Shown here piece after piece: positions 46,831-59,474 of a stretch of DNA of 64,000 nt. Under the pieces are notes generated by a model. The model was not told the DNA's origin and did no database searches. It was given only the letters and a program-made list of their open reading frames with translations. The DNA is from Endomychus coccineus (lineage: Eukaryota > Arthropoda > Insecta > Coleoptera > Endomychidae), in NCBI GenBank assembly GCA_958510875.1, contig OY294070.1, forward strand, positions 47,145,139 to 47,209,138, read 5' to 3'. Position 1 is the first letter of the stretch, and each line of letters begins with the position of its first letter. Both the position numbers and the translations under genes were made by a program.

Positions 46831-47059
46831 TTGAGATCTTTTCATTGTTCCAACGGGTCATGATAATTTACTTGGTAGAACTTGGATTAGAGGTCTGAAT
46901 ATCAACCTACATGAAATAGACAAGCACTCTTTCGTAAACCACAAAATATAGCGCTCAGTTGCCTTGGTACTACAGCCAATGGAGAATATACTGTAACATT
47001 TTACAAACATTTTTAAGGAAAGGATAGGTTATGTTCCAAATGTGAAATGAAAATTGCAA

Positions 47060-47370
47060 ACTCAGAGAAGGAGTGAAACATATTTTCACCCATCAACGAG
47101 ATGTGCCATTTGCACTATAGGACCAAGTTGATAAAGAACTTGATAGTTTAGAAGCCGCAAGAGTGATCACCCCTATAGCATTGAGTGAATGGGGTTGGGG
47201 TAATTCCAAAACCAGACGAAGGCGTGAGCCTAGACTATGTGTTGATTATAAGTGTGAGGTCAACGACAGCAAATTTTCCCATTCAACGAATTGAAGATGT
47301 TCCGAGGTCATTGCGAAATTTAAAGTACTTTCAGAACGCTACAAAAAGGAAACGAAAATGTAAATGTTGA
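47060..47370 (+). pseudogene. Gypsy-like reverse transcriptase fragment
   Basis: 'VPFAL', 'VDKELDSLEAARVI', 'LSEWGWG' and then 'RLCVDYK' are the N-terminal RT blocks of Ty3/gypsy-group pol. Frames are broken and the catalytic palm is missing. 46831-47060 shows nothing clear. Confidence 0.65.
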
Positions 47371-48205
47371 CTATCTGTCTAGAACTCCCATTCGTCAAGC
47401 ATTAATGGCCGATCTCCGTTCGAATCCTCAAGACTCCGTTTACGATTCACCATGATATCCTGTTGAAAATGGAAAGAATTATCATCCCAAAGAGTCTTCG
47501 AATTACAAAATTAGATGAGTTGCATGCCACTCATGTAGCTGTGAACAGTATGTACAATTACGGAATAATCCTCCAAAATACAAGTTCACCCATGGGAGGA
47601 ACCTGCAGAGAATTGGGATCGAGTTCATATTAACTACGCTGGGCCTCTGAGAGGTCACTATTTTCTTATATGCATGGATGCAAAATCAAAGAGGATGGAA
47701 GTCAGTATCCTTCGTTATGCATCCTCAAGAATCGAACTCCTTAAAGAAGCTTTTGCTTTTCATGGTTTTCCTAAATTATTAGTTACTGTTCAAACCAACG
47801 TTGGATAACACCAGGCCATCCTGTTATTAATGAACTCGCCGAGTGCCTTTAAGAATAAATGAGCCAGAAATTATTGCTGAAAAAGTGAGAGAAATCGTTT
47901 TTCTTTATCGAACCACTTGCTTTTGGATTATCACCTGCCGAAATGTACTTTCACAGGAGAATGCGTATAAGATTCGATACAGTTTTCCCCCAGCCTCTCC
48001 AGGAATCAACTCAATATACTGGTCCTGTTCGATTGGTATTGGAAGGACAGAGTACCAGCCCGTGTACATCTCAATAATAGTGATACATGGCAGTTTGGTG
48101 TTGTAACAAGATGTATGGGGTCTCGCCACTATCTTTCCAAGCTTGATTGTGGGAGAATTGTCAAGCAACAGATATAAACCAGTTGGAGTCAACTGAAGTA
48201 GCCCT
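47371..48205 (+). pseudogene. Gypsy-like integrase fragment
   Basis: After a short 'NVDYLSRTP' RNase H end come pieces of an integrase: 'PENWDRVH'-like start of the core (here ENWDRVHIN after a shift), 'HYFLICMDAKSKRMEVS', 'LLKEAFAFHGFPKLL', a 'MPPAELM'-like later region and a final 'FGVVTRCMGSRHYLSKLDCGRIVKQ' tail. Every block is in a different frame. It appears to be from the same old element as 47060-47370. Confidence 0.6.
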
Positions 48206-48660
48206 ACCTAGAGAATCTGAAGGTCCGCAGTAGCATCATGAAGATAAGTCTGATATCACGTGCCATCGCCGTTCTGTGACACTCAACATACTGCTTGAGC
48301 CAAACCGACACAGTAATATAATCCAGTCAACATTAATTGAAGAAAATAAGCCACAAAACAACACAGAGTAACAGGTGGACAGATAGAGACTTTATTGCAA
48401 TTACCATATACATGATTTACAAAGCAACTTATTTACTTATACCTTAACAACCCTAACACTAAACTAAAAATATAATATAAATGGAATAAGTGATACATAG
48501 ACATGAAATATCGCATAAAGTAGTGGTATAGCGATAAGATTCGTGAATGGAAGATTACACAAAATGATCCTTGTACTCACCACGGGACGATAACGTACGT
48601 AGTGGATACTGGGAAATCGGTCCCAAAACGGCTAGACTACGAGAATTAAATTCTAAATGT
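48206..48660. other. Spacer without a recognised feature
   Basis: An AT-rich, non-coding sequence. I see no repeat or element end. Confidence 0.4.
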
Positions 48661-48661
48661 C

Positions 48662-51124
48662 CGTGTACTAACTCACCTCCTAAAAGAGCTTGGGGGAGGC
48701 ATAAACGAGACACCTGAATTGCGCCTTGCAAAATTGATGAATACTGTGGATCGTGCGTATGCCCATAACCAATCAGGCGTGAATAGGCAATTTCCGTACT
48801 GGTGGAACGAGGCCATACAAGAGTCTCGGAAGCGATGTATTCTTAATAGAAGGAGGATTACAAGACTTAGAGCCCATATACCAAGGAGGGAAGATAGCAT
48901 AGCCGAATATGAAGAACTACTTAAGATTGAAAAGCGAAAGTTACGAGTGGAGATTTCAAAATCAAAGAAGCTGCATTGGAGGAACCTACTGGTAGAACTA
49001 GACGGAGATATTTGGGCGAGGCATACAGGATAGCAACGCGTCACCTGAGGATATCCGCAATTCCTTATACTCTATCCGTAAACCGTAAGAAGAAAATGCT
49101 GAGGGAACTTTTTCCGCAAACTGCAGAATACAAGATCAGGGATCTAACAGTTCACGAGGCACAGGAAAACTTTACAATCCATGAGCTGACAGAGGCGGTG
49201 CGTATGACCAAATCCGACAGAGCCCCTGGTGGAGACGGTATTATGGTAAAAGCGATACGCGTTGTCATGAAAGTACGACCTGAATTTTTGCTAACCATAT
49301 ATAACGGTTTCTCAGAAACGTTATGTTTTCAGTGGCTTGGAAAAGGCCAGAGTAGTCTTGCTGCCAAAAAAGGACAAAGACCTAACCTTGTCCTCGTCCT
49401 TTAGACCAATCTGTCTGTTGAATTGCCTTGGGAAAGTCTATGAAAGGCTCATATTGAACAGGATGACAGAAGATATCGAGGGGAAAAATATTTGTTCTCC
49501 AGAGCAACACGGCTTCAGAGCAAAAAAATTTACAGCATCCGCCATGAAGTCTGTGGAAGAAAAGATTGAGGGGACTACAGGAGCGTGCTGCGTAGTGATA
49601 TCTGTCGATATCCGAAATGCCTTTGACACAGCAAGTTTGCAAAAAACTATTAGCGAAATGTCCAGGGTAGGCCTTAGTGAATACCTGATCAGATGTGCGG
49701 AATCGTATTTTACGGACAGGACGATATTCATGGGAAACGTGAACAGAAGATGCTCAATGGGCATTCCCCAGGGCTCAGTCTGGGGCCCCACGCTATGGAA
49801 TATCCTGTATGACGTTGTGCTGAGATGCAAGTTCGGTAAGGGGGTGAAGGCGGTCGCCTACTCAGATAATCTGATACTGATAGTGGAAGCCTCCAACATC
49901 GAAGAGATGCGGGTGAAGATAGCCAGCGTGATGGAAAAGGTGAAGGAATGGTTGGAGGGAGAAGGTTTGGAAGTGGCTGCAGCCAAAACTAAAGTATGGT
50001 TAGCTAAAGGCCCGCGTAGTTAATTCAGAGAAAGGATCCTAATTGAAGGTGTGGGTATCCCTGTGGACGATGAAGTCAAGTACCTAGGCGTGATAATACA
50101 GGAAAACCTATCTTTTGCGACTCACGTAGAGCTTATCGTGAGTAAGGGAAACGAAAAGATCGGCGCCATACAACGTTTAATGCCGAACATAGGGGGACCA
50201 AGTTATCACAAAAAGGGAATTTTATGCTCAGTGGTACAAAGTGTGATTTTGTACGCGGCTGCTATATGGAGGAAGGTCATGAAAATAGACAAGCACAAAA
50301 AAATCTGATCTCAATCCAAAGAAAGGGATTCATGAGAGTTGCTAGTGCCTATAGGACTGTCTCAGCGGAAGCAGCGGAGGTGATGGATGTACTTCCGCCC
50401 ATAGACCTCATGATCAATGAGGTATGCTTTATGTATACTGTCGGAGGCAGAACTATGGGTAAAAGAAGAATGACCAAAAAACGCACTATGGCCAGATGGA
50501 ATGAAAGATGGAGGAAAGAAAATGGTAAGGCGAACTGGACTAGGGAATTAATTAACGACGTAGAGAAATTGATAAATTGCGAACACAGAAGGACGACGTA
50601 TCACTTTACACAATTTCTTACGGGCATGGATCTTTCAGAACTTTTACAAAAAGAATTGGGAAAACTAGAGATGATATATGTTCAAGATGCGGGGTGGTAG
50701 ATAGTCCGAGGCATATGCTGTATCATTGTATCAGATGGGATGATGAGAGAAAAAGTATGAAAGAAGAACTTTGCTTTATTCCCGGTGGAGGACCTTATTC
50801 TAACAATGATTTATGGGCGGAAATGAGCAGAAAACCGAAACACGGAATGCGACAACTCAGACAACAAGCGAAGAAGAGGTGAACGAACTATCGTTACCCG
50901 ACAATGTAGAGGAATGGCTTACACTGATAGATAGAAAATGGGATGAGAACATATACTCCAGAACAGAATTTAAAACTAGCAATTGGATAGATGCGAAGGA
51001 GAAATCTCTGAAAGTATTAATGAACGGGGATGGAAGGAAGACCGAGGGAGAGGAAAGGATACTTGAAAGATATCCCGAACTCTTGGACATAGAGGACGTC
51101 TTCGGTGTCCTAGAAAAGACATAG
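48662..51124 (+). pseudogene. R1-clade LINE ORF2 (RT and C-terminal region), broken copy 1
   Basis: Pre-RT region (48680-49160), then RT blocks 'SDRAPGGDGI', 'PKKDKDLTLSSSFRPICLLNCLGKVYERL', 'SPEQHGFR', 'ISVDIRNAFDTAS', 'MGIPQGSVWGPTLWNILYD' and 'VAYSDNL' (the second catalytic Asp replaced by Asn). The thumb and C-terminus follow ('KYLGVII', 'RTVSAEAAEV'), with a terminal 'CSRCGVVDSPRHMLYHC' zinc-knuckle-like block at about 50685-50740. Frames change near 49000, 49330, 50023, 50300, 50580 and 50810. The endonuclease domain is missing upstream. Confidence 0.88.
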
Positions 51125-51241
51125 GATTAAAGAAAAAGGAATATGGAGAAACATAACAGCGAGATGTATGAAAGTCAAAATGAGGAAGGAAAAAAATGAA
51201 ATAAACACCATTCTAGAAGAAAAAGGAAAGAAATAGGAGGG

Positions 51242-52065
51242 ATGAAACTAGTAGTAATGAACCTTCCGGAAGGAATCAACAAGAAACGTTTCAGGAAGAT
51301 GTGCGAGGCTTCCTTCTACGGCCTGGACGTACAGATACAAATTTATTACACCGAGGACCCAAATCGGAAAACGCAGAAATCTATTAACACATATGCATAT
51401 GTCGTGGAGAGGCCCGGCGCCAAGTTCGGGCAGACACTAGGTAAAGTGAAAACAGCCCTATCAAGCAGCAAAATGCAAAATGGGATTAGATGTATGAGGA
51501 GCACGAAAGATGGCAAATTATTGATCACGGCAGATAAAGATGAAGAAACTGACGAATTCCGAACCATACTCAGTGAAGTAGTCAAAAATACGGACATGAA
51601 GATGAGAAAGGTGGGTAGTAACGAAGGCACGGTGTCAGTTCATATCGAGGACATGAACTGTCTAACGACGGAGCAAGAATTACAAGAAGCAATAACGAGT
51701 ATGATACCAGAGTTGGAGAAATCGGTATTCAAGCTTAGCGAATTTCGACCCATGGATGGAAATATGAGAGCGATCACCGTAACCTTAGCCAAAAACGAGG
51801 CCGCGAAAATTCTGGAGAAAAGAATATAGAGGTAGGGATGGTTAAATGTCGAACAGAACAAAGAATACAAATGAATAGATGCTACAGATGCTGGCCATTC
51901 GAACATACAGCAGAAAGCTGCAACGGTCATGACAGGACAGATATGTGCTACAGGTGTGGGAAATCTGGGCACAGCTCGAGCAGCTGTACAGCCGACAAAT
52001 ACTGCCCACTGTGCAAGAAGGAAGGACACTCAGCAGGAACTACTGTAACGAAGCGTCGTTACTAA
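51242..52065 (+). pseudogene. R1-clade LINE ORF1 (gag-like) with CCHC knuckles
   Basis: 195 aa from ATG 51242, then a frame that continues after the TAG at 51829 (51838-52065). The N-terminal half is the usual R1 gag core. The second frame carries three Cys/His knuckles ('RCYRCWPFEHTAESC', 'MCYRCGKSGHSSSSC', 'YCPLCKKEGHSAGT'). It starts 118 bp after copy 1's ORF2 ends, so it is the beginning of a second R1 whose ORF2 resumes at about 53240. Confidence 0.85.
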
Positions 52066-53240
52066 TTAATATTATTGCCCAAGTAAGTCACCTCTACCGA
52101 AATAAAGGAATCAAACTTTGGTACACTATGTGTATAAAAACACGACAGCAGAGTGTAGCTCCTGATAAGCGAGTCCGCGTTCCGGCGACATTCTCAATGA
52201 CATGACGTGTCAACTTCAGAGTATAAAAGGAGGCCGGTCTCCCATCTAAAGATCACTTGCGAGGAGGCCACCGTAGCTGAAGCAGTAAACCCGAGATACC
52301 GAAAGTAGAGTTTTTCCATTTAATCCGATAAATGGAGAGTAAGTATATTCTCGACTTTGCTAACTAATAATTTTTCCGAAAAAATTCAATTGCCGAATTT
52401 ACATTTCAATCATTCTAGAAAACAGTAGTGTTGACGATTGTTTTTCCTGAATATATTGGGAAACGCCGTACTGTTCATAATTAATTATTATTTTCCGTCA
52501 CTATTTGAATCTGAGTTTATTTCAATAATTCTAGAAAACAGTCAAGTGTTGACGATTGTTTTCCTGAATAGATAGGGAAGCGCCGTACTGTTCATAATTA
52601 GTTATTATTTTCCGTCACTATTTGAATCTGAGTCTATTTCAATAATTCTAGAAAACAGTCAAGTGTTGACGATTGTTTTTCCTGAATATATTGAGAAGAG
52701 CTGTTCCGTTCATGATTTAATAATATTTTCCGTGAAGAATCAATTTTTGTTTCAATTTTCAATCAAATTCTATGAGACGATTCAGTGTTGACAGTCGTTT
52801 CATATGAATGCAATGATTAACAATTAAGAATTTCCGTAAAGAGATTGAGTTCCATTTCAAGTTAGGGATTCCCCGTGAACAATTTAATAGTAATTTGTTC
52901 TTCCGAACACTGATTCCGTATTTCTATTAAACCAAAAGATAAACCGAGGCGTAATAAATTGTCATAAGGAGAGACACAGTAGTACACGGGTGCTTGGTCA
53001 TTATTCTTCTGTAGGAAGAGCATCTCTCAAATACCAACCACAAAACTAAACTAGAAGAACTCTGACCTTCTTACTTGTAAGAAACCCAGGCAGGTCTGCT
53101 AAGGTACATGACGGTACCGTAACCTTAGGGGACAACTAATCTTCCACCAAAATTAGTCATTTGGGCGGGAGTTGGTTACACTACGAGCTGTGGGATATTT
53201 CGCAAATCTTTAGCACTTGCGAAAAGGAAGAGTACAATAG
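52066..53240. other. Insertion between R1 ORF1 and ORF2, with TATA box and tandem repeats
   Basis: It interrupts the short ORF1-ORF2 junction of the second R1. It has a TATA box (gtataaaagg near 52220) about 40 bp upstream of a GC-richer leader, and 117-bp tandem units with 'attctagaaaacagtcaagtgttgacgattg' near 52410, 52530 and 52650, fading by 52900. No coding frame. A solo LTR is possible, but I find no clean duplicated ends. Confidence 0.5.
52390..52900. repeat. Tandem repeat, about 117-120-bp unit, three clear copies
   Basis: Units contain 'attattttccgtcactatttgaatctgag', 'tctagaaaacagt' and 'tgttgacgattgttttcctgaat'. The fourth copy is degenerate. Confidence 0.85.
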
Positions 53241-55277
53241 TACAATAACTTTAAAACTCCAACAAACAAATCTAGGTCGGGCAACAGCAGCACACGACTA
53301 AGCGTATACACTAGCGATGAAAGACTTGGTAGACATGATGAGTCACGGAGCCTAACAGACGAATCAGTGCAAAATCGGGATAGGTAATCGATCTAAAGGG
53401 TGAAGCCGCCATGTATGCTATGAACCAAAATATACCCGCGGTTTCATATGTGAGAGAAGAAGGCTTTGTTGGAGTACACTTCGAGAAATTTGTCTCAATA
53501 GTTGGCTACCTATCACCAATTAAACCAATAGGTGACTTTGGAAGGAGTATAAACAAATTATTTGAATATGTTCAGAGAATGCAAAAGCCAACAGTTATTG
53601 CAGGCGACATAAACTTAAAATCACCACTGTGGGCTCACCGTACTTTGATCGCAGAGGAGAGATGGCGGAAGAGTGGGTCGCACAACTAAACTTAGCAGTA
53701 GCAAACACAGGAGAGCCTACATTCGTTAGAGATGAAACATACTGGCATATAGACGTAACTTTGTGCACACATAACATGATACCTAACCTAACGAATTGGA
53801 GAATAGTGAATGAAAATCCATATACCTTCCACGGTCACATTTACTATAATGTCTACGATACTCAGTTGGAACGTCAAAGCCCTATGAAGTATCAACTAGA
53901 CGTAGAAAAGTTTACACAAGAACTCAAGAGATATGCCGGGCAACAGGAAGTATACAACCTGGTGCTGGTAGCGCATAAGAATTCCCAGAAACGAGTCAGA
54001 GAAAATTGTAGTAAAACTCTATATTTTTGGACTCCGGAGCTAGCCGGATCTGAGTGTGTTAAATAAAACAGGCAATACACTAGGGCCAGAGTCTCAAGAA
54101 ACCTAGGACAGATAGAAGAACTGGAAAACAGGAAAGAGAGATCAAAAAGAAAATCAGGAGGAAAATAGCTGAGAAACGCCGTGAGCTATGGGGGAATTCG
54201 ATACAAAAACTAGAAGAGGATATATGGGGACAAGGTTATCAAATAGCTACAAGACACCTCAAGACAAACTCAGACCCTTTCGCAATATCTCTTCGAAGGA
54301 AGAAAAGGATAATAGCTGATCTGTGCCCCACAGTTGACGATCACATACAGAGGAATGAACCAGAAGGAAATCCCCCTAAATTCACAATGGAAGACTTTGC
54401 CGTTGCAAGAAGTCTTTAAAAGCAAATAGGGCTCCAGGACTGGACTTTCTATCTCCCGAGGCAGTAAAAGTGGCACTGGAAACATTACCGGGAGAAATAC
54501 TAGAAATGTATAACGATTTATTCGCAAAACAAGAATTTAATAGGGAATGGAAAATTGCCAAGGTTATATTATTGCCCAAGGAGGGTAAGAATCACTCCAC
54601 CTCCAGTGGCTACCGCCCAATATGCCTTTTGAACATACTGGAAAAAACCTATGAGCGTTTGATACTAGAACGGTTACAGGGAGAGCTGATAAATTCGAAT
54701 ATTTTGTCCCCAAACCAATTTGGTTTCAGATCAGGACGGTCCACAAAAATAGCCATCAAGAAAATTTTAGATGTAGTGCGAAATACAAATAATACTTGGC
54801 GTGCTATGGTTACAATAGATGTGAAGAAAGCCTTCAACAATGCGACATGGAGTGGGATAATCAATCGAATGAATAGTGCAGGCATTGCCGCATATCTGTT
54901 CAAGCTGAAAGGAGCATACTTCACGGACCGAAGAATTCAAATTAAAAAAGGGGACTACTATGAGTGCACAACAGGCGTACCACAAAGTTCGATTCTTGGA
55001 TCGACCCTCTGGAACATATTATATGATGGAGTCACTTAGAGTACCCGATAAATGTGACTCCCGTCGCATACGCTGACGATCTGGTGATAATCGTTACTGC
55101 AGATACGGAAATGCTTCTGAAAAGCCGGATGACAAAAGCTATAGACATGGTGCAGAGATGGATGACCAACAACAATTTGGAAGTGGCTGGAGAAAAAAAG
55201 GAGATCATAGTTCTTAAGGGGCCAAGGAAAAAAAATATGGTGGAATTTGAAATTATGGAGAAATGGATCAGGCCGCG
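53241..55277 (+). pseudogene. R1-clade LINE ORF2, copy 2, 5' part (endonuclease and RT)
   Basis: The endonuclease starts near 53255 ('NLGRATAAHD'), with 'IPAVSYVREEGFVGVHFEKFV', 'VIAGDINLKSPLW', 'FDRRGEMAEEWVAQLN' and 'THIDV'-type residues (here WHIDVTL). The pre-RT is broken near 54060-54400. The RT reads 'NRAPGLDFL', 'PICLLNILEKTYERLI', 'QFGFRSGRST', 'VTIDVKKAFNNA', 'GVPQSSILGSTLWNILYD' and 'VAYADDLVIIV' (catalytic DD intact), ending at 'EKWIRPR', where the LTR element begins. The frame changes at about 53640 and 55036. It continues at 63006. Confidence 0.88.
55274..55277. repeat. 4-bp target duplication CGCG, left copy
   Basis: CGCG before the LTR start AGTT; repeated at 63002-63005 after ...AACT. 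It fits the YRYR preference of errantivirus insertion. Confidence 0.75.
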
Positions 55278-55594
55278 AGTTATATATCCTATGAAGAAAC
55301 TCTTTATTATATTAATTATAATGACTCATTGTAATAGAACAATCGATTAGTGTATTAATAATGATAAATCTTCATGAATGAGACATTTTAGTCTATTCAT
55401 CATAAAATTCATGACTAATGCTTAGAATGACGACCAGCAAGGTCAAGAGATATGAATTAGCTATGAATATGAGATCCACCTGTAAATGAGGATCATTACT
55501 GTATGAATTATTGTAGCTTTAACATTGCTCCTAATAAAAATAGTAGTTTTCAAATCTTTTTGAAAACTTATTTTCACGAACCGTAAATAAAACT
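55278..55594 (+). repeat. 5' LTR
   Basis: 317 bp, begins AGTTATATATCC and ends AAATAAAACT. Matches 62573-62882 at about 90%, with one 7-bp-scale indel near the start. The AGTT/AACT terminal inverted tetramer is visible. Confidence 0.85.
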
Positions 55595-55612
55595 GGCGCA
55601 GTCGGTAGGATT
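55595..55612 (+). promoter_or_regulatory. tRNA primer-binding site of the LTR element
   Basis: GGCGCAGTCGGTAGGATT directly after the LTR. This is the type of primer-binding sequence found in insect errantiviruses (gypsy/17.6/297 group). Confidence 0.75.
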
Positions 55613-55670
55613 CCAAGTGCATTTCTACTAAAAATCGAGTACTAATGTACGTGCATTTTTATGCTTAAAA

Positions 55671-57056
55671 TTGGAATTGAAGAAAATCAAACATATCCCG
55701 AACAAAATCGTCGAGATATCCAAGTGGCGCCTGGACAGCATGGCTGAAGCCACTCATCAGAAAATCAAACATATCCCGAACAAAATCATCGAGATATCCA
55801 AGTGGCCTGGACAGCATCGCCGAAGTCACTCATCAGAAGACATCAGTAAGAGAATCTGTTTATCCCATAATATCCACTATCACATACCACATGAAATAGA
55901 TGATATTTCGAGTAATATAATCAGTAAAGTAAGTAACTTAAGAATAAATAACGAAGAAGTTTCAGAATCCATTGAAGAGAGTAATTCTTTCAATAATTCT
56001 AATTATAAACAAACAATGGCAAATTTTAATATAATTAAAATATTCATTGACGCTGTTCCCAGCTACAATGGAGAACAAGCAACTCTAGGAATTTTTATCA
56101 ATGCTTGCGAAAAATTCTTAACCACATTGATTGACCAAAATCAACCTCAAAATGATGAATGGCTATTGAGAATTCTGATAAGTAGATTAGAAGGACGAAC
56201 TTTAACACTAATAGGTAGTAGAGAAGAATCAAATACATGACGTGCAATGAAAAATCTTTTAATATTTTATTTTGGAGATCGAAGAAATATTGAATGCTTA
56301 ATTAGAGATTTAATGAATGTTAAATTGGAGAAAAATGATACTCCATATACGCTAGGTATGAGCATACAAGATATCAAAAGTATGATCTTGAATAAACTTA
56401 GACTAGAAGAACCAGATAATGCGGTAAGAATAGTGAAAACACAAATATATGACGGAATCTCCTCAGATTCATATTTGAATGCCTTGCCTGAAAAACTTTC
56501 AGACAAAATAAGATTCAGAAACCCTGAAAATTTAGAGAGAGCTATGAATTTAGTTGTAGAAGAGAATGTAAACCCCCAGTAAAATTGCAACCGAGCAAAC
56601 CCATAATTAATCGTCAAAATTTTAATCCTCAATATCAAGGTAATAATAGACAACAATTTACAAACAGACCAAATATTCCATTCAAATCAACCATGACCAT
56701 ATTATAATAGTACGAATCATTGGATGAATAGACCTCAAAATTAGAATTTTAATAATTTTCAACGACCTATACAAAATAAACCTGTACCAATGGACACAAG
56801 TTCAGGTAATACGAGACGAACTAATAATACTACTCAAAGAATATGCAATGTACAACTAGTACAAAGAGCAAATCAGCGAAGAAATTTCACGTCAGAAGAA
56901 TTATTCCATCACAAAATGGATGAAACCGAACCAGAATATTCAGATAATCCAGAATATAATGACATTCATTAAGATTGTCAAAATGAAGAATTTGACGAAA
57001 AATACAATAACGATGAGCAAAATTTTCATTTAGGCCAGACACAATCAGAGACGACA
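55671..57056 (+). pseudogene. gag: gag-like region of the LTR element
   Basis: The first frame (55671-56240) begins with two copies of a 26-codon leader-derived repeat ('IKHIPNKI(V/I)EISKW'), then the gag body: 'FIDAVPSYNGEQATLGIFI', 'LISRLEGRTLTLIG'. After TGA at 56238 the frame continues (56247-56582) with 'LMNVKLEKNDTPYTLG' and 'LPEKLSDKIRFRNPENLERAM'. An Asn/Gln/Pro-rich tail broken by stops extends to about 57050. No CCHC box is visible, as expected for errantivirus Gag. Confidence 0.75.
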
Positions 57057-57104
57057 TAATAGAACTAAATAATATTGATAATAATCATCAAAATTCCTCA
57101 TGCA

Positions 57105-57395
57105 AATTAAAAATTTTTGATTGATACGGGATCGTCAAAAACATTGATAAATCCGAAAACCGTAAGTAAACATTATAAAAATTATGTTTGGAATGAACCA
57201 TTCAAGATAAGATCTGCACATAATACCACTTCACACAAATACGTCGCAAAAATACCGTTACCAAAAACATTTAATACGAAACTATTTCATAATTTTTGTA
57301 TATTCAATTTTAATAACAGATATGACGGTTTGGTAGGCATAGATTTACTTAAGAAATTAGATGCCAATACTCACATAAAAAATGGAGTATTGTGA
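57105..57395 (+). pseudogene. Aspartic protease region of pol
   Basis: 'LKFLIDTGSSKTLINPK' carries the DTGS active site; 'YDGLVGIDLLKKL' is the second half. The next frame 57455-57694 is the linker before RT. Stops at about 57395 and 57455 separate the pieces. Confidence 0.8.
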
Positions 57396-57454
57396 ACAAA
57401 AACTGCTGAAAATACTTTGAAAAAGAAAATACAAGTCACGAAAGTTATAATAAA

Positions 57455-58395
57455 ATGATTGAACCTCGTACAAAAGAAGTAATTAAAATCCCAGTAAATT
57501 CTAACGCAAGTCAGGGAATAATAGAATACTCTATATTAGAACCAGGACTTGAGCTACCATCATCTTTAATAACAATAAATAACAATTACGCTATTGTTTC
57601 TGTAACAAATTCAAATGAATACGCAGTAGAGATGAAACTTGAGAAACCGTTTGAAGCGACAGAATTCAATAATTATGAGCAATTAAACCAATGACTAAGT
57701 GTTTGAAAAAAGGACAAAAAATAGTTCATGATCAAGAATTTATAAAATCATTTAAAACTTGCAAGAAATTATTAGTAAATCACCCAATACTTCAATATCC
57801 AGATTTTACAAAACCCTTTATCTTAACAACAGACGCTTCAAATGTAGCTTTGGGAGCTATTTTATCCCAAGGTATTATTGGAAAAGATAAGCCAATATGC
57901 TATGTCTCTAGAACTCTAAATGAAACGAAACAAAAATATAGTACTATTGAAAAAGAACTACTTTCGATAGTTTGGGCAACAAAGTATTTTAGACCTTACC
58001 TATACGGTGGAAAATTTATAATATATAATGATCATCGACCATTAACTTGGCTATTTAAACTTAAAGATCCAAATTCAAAATTACAACGATGGAAAATACG
58101 TTTAGAAGAATACGAATATGAGATAGAATATAAAAAAGGCAAGTATAATACAAATGCAGATGTATTATCAAGAATTCGAATAAACCCACTTGAAAATAAA
58201 TCTGTAATTGCAAATATTGATGAAAGTGATATAGAAAATGCGCTTCGATCACTAAAAACACCTAATTTACCCCAAATTGAACAAGAAGACTTAAATGTCT
58301 TGAAAGGTATTGATACTATTCATTCACTTGAGAATGATGAACCATTAGAAGCAATCGAAAGTTTAGATAATATAATAAGTCGAATCAATATTTAA
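57455..58395 (+). pseudogene. pol: pol: linker joined directly to RNase H; RT palm deleted
   Basis: The frame 57455-57694 ends at 'NYEQLNQ', and the next readable protein starts at 57691 with '[18 protein letters not shown]', which lies at the end of the RT thumb. The usual LPFGL and YxDD blocks are absent, so about 0.6-0.8 kb of RT is deleted at 57690. RNase H is well kept: '[18 protein letters not shown]', '[24 protein letters not shown]' and '[10 protein letters not shown]' (Asp, Glu, Asp/His all present), to a stop at 58395. Confidence 0.85.
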
Positions 58396-58575
58396 TTTCA
58401 GAAGTCTATGAAAAACCAAAAAAGTAAAAATTATAAAAGAAAACGGGAAAACTAAACTATACGCACAATTCACAAAAAATAATAATGACTAGCAAGTAAT
58501 CGATTTTATACGAGAATATACAACGGAAAACAACAAAATTCATATGTATTTTGAATCTGAAAATTTATACAAACA

Positions 58576-59474
58576 TTTTTTTCTACGGCCATGACACAAT
58601 ACTGCTCTTTCCTAACTGTTTTTGATTAAACAATGAGGTACATTGTATGCCTTCAATTTCATTTCCTCACCTGATAACACAATGAAGTCATTGTGTTTCA
58701 TTGTGTTTTTATTTTACAATTTATCACGTCTCCCATGGGGATTATGGGTGCTTCTAGAAGAGACGAACTTTATAGAATGAAAACAACAGATTGTAGAGAC
58801 TTGGGTTCAGCAGCAGTTCTTATACAAATACCCACTACAAAAACAAAAGTGCCTAGAAAATTCACAATAACCGGTGTATTTTATGATATTTATAAAAAAT
58901 ACAAAGACCTTCGTCCTGAACACGTTGCACAAAATTATTTTTTCGTAAATTATCAAAAAGGAAAATGCACAGTACAAAGGGTTGGTCTTAATAAAATTGG
59001 TTATACAGGAACAAGAATAGCTAAATTCTTGACACTTCCAAATCCTGAGCTTTATACTGGTCATTGCTTCAGACGATCTTCAGCAACAATCCTTATAGAT
59101 GCTGGCGAAGACATCACCTCACTGAAACGACATGGAGGTTGGAAATCAACCACGGTTGCAGAAAGTTATATTGACGAGTCTATGAAAAATAAATTTGATG
59201 TCGCCAATAAAATAATGAATTCTATTAATGATTCTGAAAACCTACCATCTTCTTCAAGATCCTATATTTTGGAGCACAAGGAAAATACAAACATGTCATT
59301 GCCGTGCCCAGATGCTTCAAATATAACATTTAATCACTGTAACAATATAACTGTGAATATTGTTAATAATTAAATTGTATTTTGACATTTTTAATATACC
59401 TAATTAAATTCAAAGTTCAAAATTCTGTTGTAAAATCATTTCGCTAATATATTATGTTATAGCCGTAGAAAAAA
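58576..59474. mobile_element. Tyrosine-recombinase insertion with 13-bp inverted ends
   Basis: 'ttttttctacggc' at 58577-58589 and 'gccgtagaaaaaa' at 59462-59474 are inverted copies that bracket the recombinase gene. Pol coding of the host LTR element stops near 58575 and resumes after about 59615. Cryptons normally lack inverted ends, so the ends may belong to a different carrier or be coincidental. Confidence 0.6.
58693..59373 (+). CDS. Crypton-like tyrosine recombinase (catalytic domain)
   Basis: 226 aa. Catalytic blocks in order: Arg in 'GIMGASRRDELYRMK', Lys region 'PTTKTKVPRKF', HxxR in 'GHCFRRSSATILIDAG', 'LKRHGGWKSTTVAESYID' with the His/Trp and the nucleophile Tyr. The N-terminal core-binding domain normally upstream is absent, and the first 15 residues look non-coding in origin, so the true start may be lost. 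It is the kind of phage-integrase domain carried by insect Cryptons. It is in the same orientation as the host pol, and undamaged while its host is riddled with stops, so it came later or is under selection. Confidence 0.85.
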   Translation: MFHCVFILQFITSPMGIMGASRRDELYRMKTTDCRDLGSAAVLIQIPTTKTKVPRKFTITGVFYDIYKKYKDLRPEHVAQNYFFVNYQKGKCTVQRVGLNKIGYTGTRIAKFLTLPNPELYTGHCFRRSSATILIDAGEDITSLKRHGGWKSTTVAESYIDESMKNKFDVANKIMNSINDSENLPSSSRSYILEHKENTNMSLPCPDASNITFNHCNNITVNIVNN